Assembly (NCBI GenBank): GCA_023398575.1
Contig: JAEWSC010000037.1
Location: 1 to 45,605, forward strand
DNA: 45,605 nt
From: Bacillota bacterium
GTDB taxonomy: Bacteria; Bacillota; Clostridia; Christensenellales; Aristaeellaceae
Direction of reading: 5' to 3'
Part shown: positions 18,326-25,909 of the stretch, piece by piece
Position numbering within the stretch: the stretch's first letter is position 1
How the letters are laid out: the number at the start of each line of letters is the position of its first letter
Translations under genes and position numbers: made by a program
The notes under the pieces: model-generated
What the model was told of the DNA's origin: nothing
What the model saw: only the letters and a program-made list of their open reading frames with translations
The model's database searches: none

Positions 18326-18642
18326 GCTTTGAGGTGGTAGATTTCGTTGCAACCACGCGCCCCAGTGGCTGAAAGAGATGCAGGAGACGCAACGCCTGCC
18401 AAGGCATGCAAACAAGGTTTATCTGGTGTTAAACCGTATGGAAAATGAATTCCTCCCTTCCAAAGGAGTAAAAACCTTTGGTCCTCTCTTATTCAGCGGC
18501 GTGTAGGCCGTTTACAGGGAGTTGCAGAGAAAACCTCTGCCAACAGGGATACGCAGGATCATGTTTTGCGTTGCTGTTTCCACCAGATAACCTTGTTCGT
18601 TTTATAATGAAAAAGAGGTCCGCATCATACGGGCCTCTTTCT
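18326..18642 (+). ncRNA. Candidate structured non-coding RNA (family not recognised)
   Basis: This 355-base gap between sir2 and recF has no gene but folds well on paper. A long-range stem joins 18411-18428 with 18581-18597: 17 pairs with one bulged T. Inside it are four nested hairpins: TGAAT/ATTCA capped by CCAAAGG/CCTTTGG (18446-18495), GCGGC/GCCGT (about 18496-18512), GTTG-CAGAG/CTCTG-CCAAC (about 18521-18544) and ACGCA/TGCGT (about 18551-18572). Upstream are GTGGT/ACCAC and GCAGG/CCTGC hairpins. GCAACGC (18389-18395) could pair across the main stem with GCGTTGC (18568-18574), a pseudoknot. GGTTTA/TAAACC (18416-18435) is an alternative to the main stem. I find no signature of 6S, SRP, RNase P, tmRNA or T-box RNA. 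The strand is uncertain, and no clear promoter is seen. Confidence 0.5.
18612..18640. terminator. Bidirectional terminator between the RNA region and recF
   Basis: Stem AAAGAGGTCCG (18612-18622) / CGGGCCTCTTT (18630-18640) with one G-T pair. The minus strand has five T after the stem, ending recF. The plus strand has TTTCTTT and could end a plus-strand RNA. Confidence 0.85.
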
Positions 18643-18649
18643 TTGCACC

Positions 18650-19777
18650 TTATAATCCATGTAGTCTGGCGCTTCCTGATTCTTTATCAACGCTGACCTC
18701 AATCACCGCCTGCGCTTTTGCACCGGAAAGGTCACTGCGATCAGTACAGGTGACAAAGGTTTGTACGCCTTCAATTCTATCAAGCAATAATCCCCGGCGC
18801 TTTGGATCCAGTTCACTCATAACATCATCCAGCAATAATATAGGCGACTCGCCGCTTTCCATTTTCATCAACGTCAATTGGGATAACCGTAACGCCAGTG
18901 CCGCGGTACGCATTTGTCCTTGGGATGCAAAATTCTTCATATCCCGACCTTTAATGGTCAGTTGAAGATCATCCCTGTGGGGACCAAAGTGGGTGGTACA
19001 CCTGCGCATATCCTCCCGCCTGGTCTTGTACAAGCCTTCCAGCATGGCTTCAAAAAGCTTTTCTGCCTTACTCATAGCGCCTACATATTCAGCGTGAAAT
19101 ATTTCTTCTCTTATTCCGCTGATATGCTCATAATTTTTTCCGGCTTCATCCTTTACTATTTCCGCAAACCAACGTCGATGGTTGACGATATTTGCCCCTT
19201 CTCTAGCCAGTTGCTCATCCCATACCTCCAACTGCCCAGCCGGATTCTTGTTTCCTCCAGGGGCTGCCATGGCCCGAAGAAGCGCATTTCTTTGGTTCAG
19301 CGTGGAAACGTACTTTTGCAGCGAATAAAAGTAAGAGGGCCGAAGCTGAGACAATTGCATATCCATAAACCGGCGGCGCTGAGCCGGACCTTCTTTGATG
19401 AGCTCCAAATCCTCCGGCGAAAACATAACACAGTTGATATGTCCCATTAGTTCACCGATGCGTGCTGCCGGCTTTGTGTTTAAAAATACCTGCTTGGCCC
19501 GTTTTTGCCCAGACCAAAGCTTCACCATCACATCCTGTCTTCCATCAGAGCGCATGACTTGCACTTGTACGCTGGCAGATTGGCATCCTTGGCGTATGAG
19601 TTCTCGATCTTGGCTGGTACGGTGGCTGCGTCCAAGACAGCACAGGTGAATGGCCTCCAGCAGATTTGTTTTACCTGCACCGTTGGCACCGTGGAAGACT
19701 GTAATTCCTTCCAAAGGTGAAAAAGAAACGCAGGGATAATTACGATAGTCCGCAAGCTTTAGCTGCCGGATGACCAA
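18650..19777 (-). CDS. recF: DNA replication and repair protein RecF
   Basis: 375 residues. The features are LKLADYRNY, Walker A GANGAGKTN, the RecF-type CLGRSHRT, and the signature plus Walker B ILLLDDVMSELD near the C-terminus. It is an SMC-like ATPase that helps load RecA at single-strand gaps. The TTG start at 19777 is supported by AAGGAGG seven bases upstream. It follows dnaN by 109 bases that hold two hairpins (a dispersed repeat), so it is probably co-transcribed with dnaN. gyrB, the usual next gene, is missing. Confidence 0.97.
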   Translation of the reverse strand: MVIRQLKLADYRNYPCVSFSPLEGITVFHGANGAGKTNLLEAIHLCCLGRSHRTSQDRELIRQGCQSASVQVQVMRSDGRQDVMVKLWSGQKRAKQVFLNTKPAARIGELMGHINCVMFSPEDLELIKEGPAQRRRFMDMQLSQLRPSYFYSLQKYVSTLNQRNALLRAMAAPGGNKNPAGQLEVWDEQLAREGANIVNHRRWFAEIVKDEAGKNYEHISGIREEIFHAEYVGAMSKAEKLFEAMLEGLYKTRREDMRRCTTHFGPHRDDLQLTIKGRDMKNFASQGQMRTAALALRLSQLTLMKMESGESPILLLDDVMSELDPKRRGLLLDRIEGVQTFVTCTDRSDLSGAKAQAVIEVSVDKESGSARLHGL

Positions 19778-19800
19778 TACTATCCCTCCTTACAAGGAAA

Positions 19801-19849
19801 GTAGAGGGCTCTGCCCTCTACCAATTCCGCCAAAGGATAATTCCTTTGG
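19801..19849. repeat. Double-hairpin dispersed repeat, copy 1
   Basis: Hairpin GTAGAGGGC-tct-GCCCTCTAC (19801-19821), an 8-base spacer, then CCAAAGGA-taat-TCCTTTGG (19830-19849). It has the same layout as the element at 41888-41953 and sits between dnaN and recF, where it could attenuate recF expression. Confidence 0.65.
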
Positions 19850-19886
19850 AAACCAATTATTCAATTTACAAAAGCGATGATCTGTT

Positions 19887-21002
19887 TTAATTAAAAACTC
19901 TCACCGGAAGAACCAAATAGATATACTGGTCCCCCTCCGGCGGGCAGATCACACAAGGGGATACGTTACTATTAAATCGCAAGGAGATTTCATCATCCCC
20001 GATGTTCTTAATCACATCGCTGATATATCTTGCGTTAAAAGCAATATCCAGGCTCTTTCCATCCAACAGAATATTTACTTCTTCCACCACATCGCCCAGT
20101 TCCGCATTACTAGAAATCACCAGTGCATCACCGTCAATGTGCATACGAATGAGATTGTTTTTTCCTTCCCTGGCCATCAGGCTGGCGCGTTCAATAGCAT
20201 TAGCCAAGTTTTCGCGGCTTGCTTGCACCTTTGTTTGCCAGTCAGTAGGCAGAATCTGCTTGTAATTGATGTATTCTCCCGCTAGCAACACGGTGGTCAG
20301 TTCTGATTTACCAAAGGATACTTTTAAATGTGTCCGATCAATGGTAAACACAGCCGGCTTATCCTCATCCGGAAGAATCTTGCCCAACTCACCCAGCACC
20401 CGGCCAGGGATAATGGCATCAATGATCTCCTTTCCCTGAGGCAGAAGAAAATTGCCATGTATGCGCTGTAAGGCCAGACGGAAACCATCCAACCCCACAA
20501 GCCTTGCCTCATCTCTGGTAACCTCCAACAAGCAGCCCGTCAATATTTGACGGCTTTCGTCGGTGGCAATGGCAAAGGTCACCTTACCGATCATTTCCCG
20601 TAAATTTTTTTGGGGAAGGGAAAGCGTATTTCCCTCCTCTAAAACCTTTACGGGCGGGAAATCAACCGAAGACATACCAGATAATGTAGAACGGCTGGAC
20701 ATGCAGCGGATAGCAGCCACCAGCTTTTCATTAACTGTGATCTCTACCTCGCCGCCAGGCAGCTTACGCACAAGCTCGGTAAACAGCCGGCCAGGTAATA
20801 CAACCTGGCCTTCCTGAGCGATTTGAGCGTTAACCTGGCTTTTAATCGTAAGGTTGCCATCTGTACATGTTAAGAATAAGCCTTCTTCAACGGCCTCCAG
20901 CAAAACGCCTTCCATTACAGGTTTGGCAGGCCTTACCGCCAACGCTCGGGTAGCACTCGTCAATCCTTCCAATAATTCGGTTGTAGAACACAAAAAACGC
21001 AT
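19887..21002 (-). CDS. dnaN: DNA polymerase III beta subunit (sliding clamp)
   Basis: 371 residues with the three-fold repeated clamp fold. Recognisable are MRFLCSTTELLEGL, AVRPAKPVMEGVLLE, the ATDESRQILTGCLLEV and LVGLDGFRLALQR blocks, and the C-terminal ending VCPPEGDQYIYLVLPVRVFN. The clamp tethers polymerases to DNA. AAAGGGGG precedes the ATG. In most Bacillota dnaA is immediately upstream; here a 416-base intergenic region with degenerate DnaA boxes takes its place, and an NYN-domain gene follows. recF is downstream. Confidence 0.98.
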   Translation of the reverse strand: MRFLCSTTELLEGLTSATRALAVRPAKPVMEGVLLEAVEEGLFLTCTDGNLTIKSQVNAQIAQEGQVVLPGRLFTELVRKLPGGEVEITVNEKLVAAIRCMSSRSTLSGMSSVDFPPVKVLEEGNTLSLPQKNLREMIGKVTFAIATDESRQILTGCLLEVTRDEARLVGLDGFRLALQRIHGNFLLPQGKEIIDAIIPGRVLGELGKILPDEDKPAVFTIDRTHLKVSFGKSELTTVLLAGEYINYKQILPTDWQTKVQASRENLANAIERASLMAREGKNNLIRMHIDGDALVISSNAELGDVVEEVNILLDGKSLDIAFNARYISDVIKNIGDDEISLRFNSNVSPCVICPPEGDQYIYLVLPVRVFN

Positions 21003-21418
21003 GGGAAACCCCCTTTATTGATAGTGGTGATGTAGTGTATATATACCGTAGTAATAGTAGGGCATGTGGATAGGGTGGAAAACCCTTCAATAGCATGTCC
21101 CATCTTATTTTTCCCATTGCCTTTTATGTGGAAAAAAGGCGGTTTTTCATGGAAAGAACGGGGATAAGCATAACCAAAAGAATAATTCGATTTTTTATTA
21201 CGATTTCCTCCCGCATCGATACCCTTTCACAGAAACAAGAAGTTGAGGAAAGCATACTTTTTGCGATATGGTAAGGTACAATACAATTTTTTGTCCTTGT
21301 TTTCCACTCTGTCCACATGCTGTTGAAGGACGGCTGTGGATGAAAAAGGCGAGATAACTACTACGTCTATGCCAGCTTTTCCATGAATATGCACACTTTA
21401 TCCTCAAAGATACAAATG
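21003..21418. other. Candidate replication origin region upstream of dnaN
   Basis: 416 bases with no gene. DnaA-box-like 9-mers (read as TTATCCACA): CTATCCACA (complement of 21065-21073), TTTTCCACA (complement of 21127-21135), TTTTCCACT (21300-21308), CTGTCCACA (21309-21317) and TCATCCACA (complement of 21335-21343). None is perfect; three match eight of nine bases of a known box form. An AT-rich stretch lies at 21181-21207. Its place before dnaN-recF and the nearby parS pair argue for oriC or its remnant. It must also hold the dnaN promoter, which I could not assign with confidence. Confidence 0.45.
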
Positions 21419-22468
21419 TTACACAACCTTGATCAACATGGTCTTCTGTTCATCCATTTCCAAGACCAATACGCTGTCTTTTTCCAACTGTTTCAATACA
21501 TCACTGAACCGTTTGAAGCCGATAGATCGCTCAGAAAAGTCTGGATAAGAGACTTGGATATCGGCTTTTAGAATACTGGGGTTGATTCTGTCAAATCCAT
21601 CATCTTTATAGCGTTTGAGCTGTTCCTTAAAGGCATCCTTCCAATTTTCTTTGGATAATTGAGGCGTAGAGGAAGCTTCTTTTGTGGTAATGCTGACCAT
21701 TACGTTGAAATTATCATTTTTCACGTGGATGGAGCCGTATTTCTGGCTTAGCTTATTGAGCAGCTTACCGAATGTGGCGCAACCGTATGATTTTTCGTTA
21801 AAATCAGGCCGCAGGCGCAAAAGGATGCCCTTGAGTTCACTGGCATAAATCTCATCCTCGTCGGTTTGTTCCTCAAAAATTCCTTCAATCAGTTTATTTA
21901 ATTCGGCCTCATCCAACGGATCAGAGGATGCGGCTTTTTTGGTGGATTGTGTGCCTGTTCGACCGCCAACGCTTTCTAAAAACTGAAATTCATTGCACGC
22001 GTTGATAAAGATAGAACTGGCTACTTCACTTCGGGAGATGCCAAGCACAAATTTGCCCATACTCTTGAGCTTGCCAACCAGGGGCGTATAATCACTGTCC
22101 CCGGATACGATGCAGAAGCTGTCGATCAGAGGATTCGTATAGGCTACCTCCAGCGCGTCAATCACCAATAGAATATCGGCATTGTTTTTCTGGGCATAGC
22201 CGTATCGCAGTGAAGGAACCACGGTAAAGGTATTGCTTAACAATACCTCCTTCAGGTCACTGAAACGATCGGTATAGCCGTATACCTTACCAAGCAGAAT
22301 GTCGCCGCGGATTTTTACCTTTTCCAAAATATTATTCAGTGTGGCGACCTTTGCGCCGCAGTTTTCTAAATCCACGAAAATAGCAAATTTTGATGCAGCC
22401 AGGAGTATCTCCTCTTTTCTTTCCTGAAAAAGAGAGGGTTGTTCTCTCCGTCTCAAGCAGTATTGCAT
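21419..22468 (-). CDS. NYN-domain RNase-like protein with two LOTUS/OST-HTH domains
   Basis: 349 residues. The N-terminal half is a NYN (PIN-like) domain: FVDLENCG (D33, E35, N36), ADILLVIDALEVAY and SGDSDYTPLVGKLK, which give the acidic metal site. Two OST-HTH/LOTUS domains follow, at about residues 190-260 and 275-349; both have the pattern of a helix, PDFxE(K/R)S, a short loop and F(G/S)xLLxxL. NYN-LOTUS proteins are predicted RNA-binding or RNA-cutting proteins; the target is unknown. The ATG at 22468 has no Shine-Dalgarno site but is seven bases after the GntR gene's stop, so translational coupling is likely. Confidence 0.85.
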   Translation of the reverse strand: MQYCLRRREQPSLFQERKEEILLAASKFAIFVDLENCGAKVATLNNILEKVKIRGDILLGKVYGYTDRFSDLKEVLLSNTFTVVPSLRYGYAQKNNADILLVIDALEVAYTNPLIDSFCIVSGDSDYTPLVGKLKSMGKFVLGISRSEVASSIFINACNEFQFLESVGGRTGTQSTKKAASSDPLDEAELNKLIEGIFEEQTDEDEIYASELKGILLRLRPDFNEKSYGCATFGKLLNKLSQKYGSIHVKNDNFNVMVSITTKEASSTPQLSKENWKDAFKEQLKRYKDDGFDRINPSILKADIQVSYPDFSERSIGFKRFSDVLKQLEKDSVLVLEMDEQKTMLIKVV

Positions 22469-22475
22469 TTTTTTA

Positions 22476-23192
22476 TCAGATGCGGAAGGTAAATCTATCC
22501 CCTCTGATCAATTGGCTGGAGGTATGGATGGCAGAACCGTTTTGATCATAAACACATTCGCGCAAAAGCAAAAGAGCTGCTTCCGGTTCGACGTCCAGCA
22601 GTTTAGCGTGGTTTTGTGTTGCATAAGTCAATGCGATGTCATGAACCGCCTTTTGCGGCTCAGTGCCATTACGAAGAAGAAGATCGTACAAGGACTGGGT
22701 CAGATCCTCCTTGTCAAGATAGGAAAACGCGGAGGAAAATCGGTTTGTTTCCAGCATGACAGGCAAATTATCCGCAAAGCGCAGGCGGCAGATTTCCAGC
22801 ACCATGTCTCCTGGCGCTATATGCAGACTTTCTACATCATCTGGTGTCGCGTGGTGCCACTGTGCATGGATCAGCTTTGTTTGTGGAGTGCAGCCCATAA
22901 TCCGACAGGCAGTATGAAAGCTGGTGATCTGCTTTAGATCCCGCTGTATCCTAGGCACAGCAACAAACGTGCCCTTTCCCTGGTGGCGGATGAGCAACCC
23001 ATCCCGCGTAAGGTCTGAAAGGGCCTTGCGTACCGTGACACGGCTGACTTGATATGTGTCGCACAGTTCCTGCTCAGAGGGGATGCGCCCATGAATGGGA
23101 TACAAACCCGTCGCTATATCATTCTTCAGCCGCTGCATAAGCTGCCGGTATAGCGGGCTGAACGTGTCGCTGTTGAGAATGCTCTTTTTCAA
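22476..23192 (-). CDS. GntR-family transcriptional regulator (HutC/UTRA type)
   Basis: 238 residues. The N-terminal winged helix carries the GntR pattern PLYRQLMQRLKNDI, GRIPSEQELCDTYQVSRVTVRKAL and GLLIRHQGKGTFVA. A UTRA ligand-binding domain follows. It should bind a small effector, and its target is probably its own operon with the NYN gene, because a palindrome sits in its promoter. The TTG at 23192 has GGAGG eight bases upstream; the GTG at 23201 directly abuts the site and is less likely. Confidence 0.9.
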   Translation of the reverse strand: MKKSILNSDTFSPLYRQLMQRLKNDIATGLYPIHGRIPSEQELCDTYQVSRVTVRKALSDLTRDGLLIRHQGKGTFVAVPRIQRDLKQITSFHTACRIMGCTPQTKLIHAQWHHATPDDVESLHIAPGDMVLEICRLRFADNLPVMLETNRFSSAFSYLDKEDLTQSLYDLLLRNGTEPQKAVHDIALTYATQNHAKLLDVEPEAALLLLRECVYDQNGSAIHTSSQLIRGDRFTFRI

Positions 23193-23221
23193 CGGCGGCA
23201 CCTCCTCAACTTCTTTTTGTC

Positions 23222-23250
23222 AGTATACCAGTTTCCCCTGGGAAAATCAA
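23222..23250 (-). promoter_or_regulatory. GntR operon promoter with embedded palindrome
   Basis: Minus strand -35 TTGATT (23245-23250), 17-base spacer, extended -10 TGG-TATACT (TATACT at 23222-23227). The spacer holds the palindrome TTTCCC-ct-GGGAAA (23232-23245), a good position for an autoregulatory operator. Confidence 0.6.
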
Positions 23251-23285
23251 ACAAAAACCTATGTCCAGCCTTGCTTGCGGGCGTA

Positions 23286-23294
23286 TGGTATAAT
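23286..23294 (+). promoter_or_regulatory. Extended -10 promoter of the NUDIX gene
   Basis: TGGTATAAT (TATAAT 23289-23294) with no good -35, as expected for an extended -10 promoter. The leader to the ATG at 23317 is about 16 bases. Confidence 0.55.
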
Positions 23295-23316
23295 GCTTTG
23301 GACAAGGAGGGCAAAC

Positions 23317-23736
23317 ATGAATTGCTATATCTATCCGCCAAAGTCGCTCAAAAAATACAAGTATGCGGTAATCTTATCATTTTATCAGGGAAAGCTCCTA
23401 TTAAGCAGGCATAAACAGCGTACTACCTGGGAAACCCAGGGCGGACACATTGAACCGGGAGAAACGCCGGAGGAGGCGGCAGCAAGGGAACTAAGCGAAG
23501 AATCAGGAGCAGTCCTCTTTACGCTTCAACCTATCTGTGATTATGCGGCAGGTGAAGGCGAATTGCTTGGCGGAATGGTTTTCGCAGCCGTAATTGAGGA
23601 ATTGGGGCCAATGCCGGAAAGTGAAATGGCGGAGGTATGTCTATTTGATACTCTGCCTGATCATTTGACCTATCCAGGCATTACGCCGATCTTATACAAC
23701 TATCTCATGGAAAATAACCCATTCAAAAAGACATAA
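23317..23736 (+). CDS. NUDIX hydrolase (MutT/YtkD-like)
   Basis: 139 residues. The NUDIX box is complete: G-HIEPG-E-TPEEAAA-RE-L-S-EE-SG-A, matching GX5EX7REUXEEXGU. NUDIX enzymes split nucleoside diphosphates linked to another group; a house-cleaning nucleotide triphosphatase role is possible, but the substrate cannot be read here. AAGGAGG precedes the ATG at 23317, which rules out the longer upstream frame. It is divergent from the GntR gene, with a 124-base shared upstream region. Confidence 0.88.
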   Translation: MNCYIYPPKSLKKYKYAVILSFYQGKLLLSRHKQRTTWETQGGHIEPGETPEEAAARELSEESGAVLFTLQPICDYAAGEGELLGGMVFAAVIEELGPMPESEMAEVCLFDTLPDHLTYPGITPILYNYLMENNPFKKT

Positions 23737-23767
23737 AAGAAAGGGCGTGCTTTTGAACTGCACCCAA

Positions 23768-23822
23768 GGCAAAGCTTGAGGGCTTGCCGCCTGCTGTTCA
23801 CAGACTTCAAGCCCTCTTTGCC
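23768..23822. terminator. Long hairpin between the convergent NUDIX and desulfoferrodoxin genes
   Basis: GGCAAAG-cttg-AGGGCTTG (23768-23786) pairs with CAAGCCCTCTTTGCC (23808-23822): 15 pairs with a four-base bulge and a 21-base loop. No strong T-run follows on either strand, so efficient termination is unproven. Confidence 0.5.
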
Positions 23823-23901
23823 GCTTAATTGAAATTTTGTCTAACTTTTTGGGGTCACTTCAGTTACACATGCCCCTTCTTTTTGATTAATTTTGAATAG
23901 A

Positions 23902-24273
23902 TTACAGCTCTTTTTTCCACAATCCGTGCAGATTGCAAAATTCAAAGACTGCCACCGCTTTGTCTTCATGAAGGGCAAAGACGGCTTTGGGTTCATCACC
24001 TGGACGCAGGGATTTGCGCTGGCCGCCATTTTCCGTTTGCAGATAGATCCATTGAATGTAATGAGCATCCGTCATGGGGTGGGCAACGGAGCCGACTTCT
24101 ACCGTTACCAGGTCTTCTTCCACCTTGATGACGGGTACATGCTTTTCCTTGGCGCCATCAGAAGTGTTGGCGGTAAGCTCCTTCATTTTCTGACCGCAGC
24201 AGCTCATAGGTGCACCGGAAAAGTGGATGGTTCCTACCAGGTTACCGCATTCCTCGCAAACAAAAAATTGCAT
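23902..24273 (-). CDS. dfx: Desulfoferrodoxin (superoxide reductase)
   Basis: 123 residues, two domains. The N-terminal desulforedoxin centre has C6, C9, C25 and C26. The superoxide reductase centre II has ligands H45 (EKHVP), H65 (VAHPM), H71 (HYIQW), C113 and H116 (FCNLHGLW), with the conserved K44. It reduces superoxide to hydrogen peroxide without making oxygen, a common oxygen defence in anaerobes. AAAGGAGG precedes the ATG. A promoter is at 24307-24335. Confidence 0.96.
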   Translation of the reverse strand: MQFFVCEECGNLVGTIHFSGAPMSCCGQKMKELTANTSDGAKEKHVPVIKVEEDLVTVEVGSVAHPMTDAHYIQWIYLQTENGGQRKSLRPGDEPKAVFALHEDKAVAVFEFCNLHGLWKKEL

Positions 24274-24306
24274 GTTGTCTTCCTCCTTTTATGTGTTCTT
24301 ATGCTT

Positions 24307-24335
24307 ATGGTATCCTTTTCCACGAAAATCGTCAA
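24307..24335 (-). promoter_or_regulatory. Desulfoferrodoxin promoter
   Basis: Minus strand -35 TTGACG (24330-24335), 17-base spacer, -10 TACCAT (24307-24312). No PerR- or Fur-type box is obvious beside it. Confidence 0.55.
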
Positions 24336-24380
24336 GGGCAGAAAAAAAACAAACCATGGATGCCGCTGTTGATAAATATA

Positions 24381-24389
24381 TGGTACAAT
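24381..24389 (+). promoter_or_regulatory. Extended -10 promoter of the transglutaminase-like gene
   Basis: TGGTACAAT (TACAAT 24384-24389), with no matching -35. The start codon is 42 bases downstream. Confidence 0.45.
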
Positions 24390-24431
24390 TTAGAAAGAAA
24401 ATTCCAGTGAAAGAAAAAGGGGCAATCGTGT

Positions 24432-25802
24432 ATGCTGGATATCACGTCTTTGCAGCTTGGTCTGCCGGAGGATATATTAAAGAAAAAATGGGCCGGAGAT
24501 TTTGATGGTGCGCAAAAAGCCATTGATGCACGCCTGAAAAAAGAGTTGCCTCTCATGCTTAGAAGCCGCCTTGAGCTGGAGAAGGAAATCCTTCCCCGTA
24601 TATTAAGGCAATATCCCCATGATCGGGAAAAGGCCCTGCTGATCATGCGGGGTCTGGTTCCAGGCTTTACGGAGGCGGAGTTTGATGAGCTGGAAGCAAA
24701 CAATTGGATTGACTTTCTTTTTGTCGGCGGAGAAAAACGCTATTTTGTGAGGTTTCACCGTACGCTGCTCAAGGTCCATCCCGATATTGCCAGGCGTGCC
24801 GGCGTTCCTCTTTCCCCCTCCAGTCCGCTGCTGGATGATGCCATGCGGGAGATGAAGGAAAAAGGTGAGCTTTCGTATCATTTCCGGATTCGTGGTACTT
24901 TAAAGATCGAAAATAAATCTTTTGAACCCAATGAAACGTACAGGGTTCATCTTCCATTGCCTCAGGTATCTGCTCAGACACAGAAGGTGGATATGCTTTA
25001 TACCGATCCCAGCCCCCTTTTCACGTCGCCGGAGGAATATCCCCAGCGCACCATTTATTTTAAAGAGACGCTGCCAGAAAATAGGCCATTTATAGTGGAA
25101 TATGCCTACGATTCCACCATGAAATATGTGGACCTGAAAAAGCCGCCTGAATCAGAAAAACCGGTTTATCCCCGCTGTCCGGCCCCTACACAAGATGATT
25201 TGGGAGAAATAGCGCCTCATATTTGCTTTACGCCCTATGTAAAGTCACTTGCGGCGCAGCTTGTAACGGGGAATGAAACAGCCCTTGAAAAAGCACGTAA
25301 GATTTATGACTTTGTGACCACCAAAGTGATATACTCCTTTGTCCGCTCTTATCTTAGCATTGAAAATCAAGCGGAATATGCAGCTGTCAACTTAAAAGGG
25401 GATTGCGGATTACAAGCGCTGCTTTTCATTACCCTTTGTCGTTCCGTCGGAATCCCTGCCCGCTGGCAATCCGGACTATCTGCCGAACCTGAAAGTATCG
25501 GCAGTCATGATTGGGCGCAGTTTTATGTGGCGCCTTGGGGCTGGCTTTTTTGTGACTGTTCTTATGGCGGTACCGCTTATCGTAAGGGCAACTTAGAGCG
25601 CTGGGATTTTTACTTTGGTAATCTTGACCCTTATCGTATGGCGGCCAACTCCGTATACCAGGCTGATTTTGATCCCCCTAAGCAATTTCTTCGCGCTGAC
25701 CCTTATGACAACCAGGACGGCGAGTGCGAAACAATGAAGAAAGGGCTTACCGGCGCCGATTTTGATATGGATTATGAAATGGTATCCTGTGTGAAAGCAT
25801 AG
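24432..25802 (+). CDS. Transglutaminase-like domain protein
   Basis: 456 residues with no signal peptide or membrane segment. The C-terminal half is a transglutaminase-like cysteine peptidase domain with the triad C325 (KGDCGLQA), H359 (GSHDWAQF) and D375 (FCDCSYGG). The N-terminal half is helical (1-90), then beta-rich around FRIRGTLKIENKSFEPNETYRVHLPLP, as in other transglutaminase-like proteins where a beta domain precedes the catalytic part. The substrate is unknown; proteolysis or deamidation is possible. GGGG sits nine bases before the ATG. It seems to be a single-gene unit. Confidence 0.8.
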   Translation: MLDITSLQLGLPEDILKKKWAGDFDGAQKAIDARLKKELPLMLRSRLELEKEILPRILRQYPHDREKALLIMRGLVPGFTEAEFDELEANNWIDFLFVGGEKRYFVRFHRTLLKVHPDIARRAGVPLSPSSPLLDDAMREMKEKGELSYHFRIRGTLKIENKSFEPNETYRVHLPLPQVSAQTQKVDMLYTDPSPLFTSPEEYPQRTIYFKETLPENRPFIVEYAYDSTMKYVDLKKPPESEKPVYPRCPAPTQDDLGEIAPHICFTPYVKSLAAQLVTGNETALEKARKIYDFVTTKVIYSFVRSYLSIENQAEYAAVNLKGDCGLQALLFITLCRSVGIPARWQSGLSAEPESIGSHDWAQFYVAPWGWLFCDCSYGGTAYRKGNLERWDFYFGNLDPYRMAANSVYQADFDPPKQFLRADPYDNQDGECETMKKGLTGADFDMDYEMVSCVKA

Positions 25803-25909
25803 GCTGCCAATATCATAAGCTTAATAAAAGTCTGTAAAAAACTCGATGAGCTGATATTGTGCATGCAATACCGGCTTTTTGCGCTATGCATTCTAGCGGA
25901 GGTCACGGC

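Noticed and set aside
18326..18642. Known RNA identities for the structured region (6S, SRP, RNase P, tmRNA, T-box, c-di-GMP riboswitch)
   Set aside because: The signature motifs are missing (no GGAAGGAAGCAGC-type SRP loop, no RNase P core, no tRNA-like tmRNA end, no T-box). GACGCAACGCC loosely resembles part of a c-di-GMP-I aptamer, but the rest does not fit.
21722..21727. CACGTG core like that of parS
   Set aside because: The flanks (TTTTTCACGTGGATGG) do not match the parS consensus, and it is inside the NYN gene.
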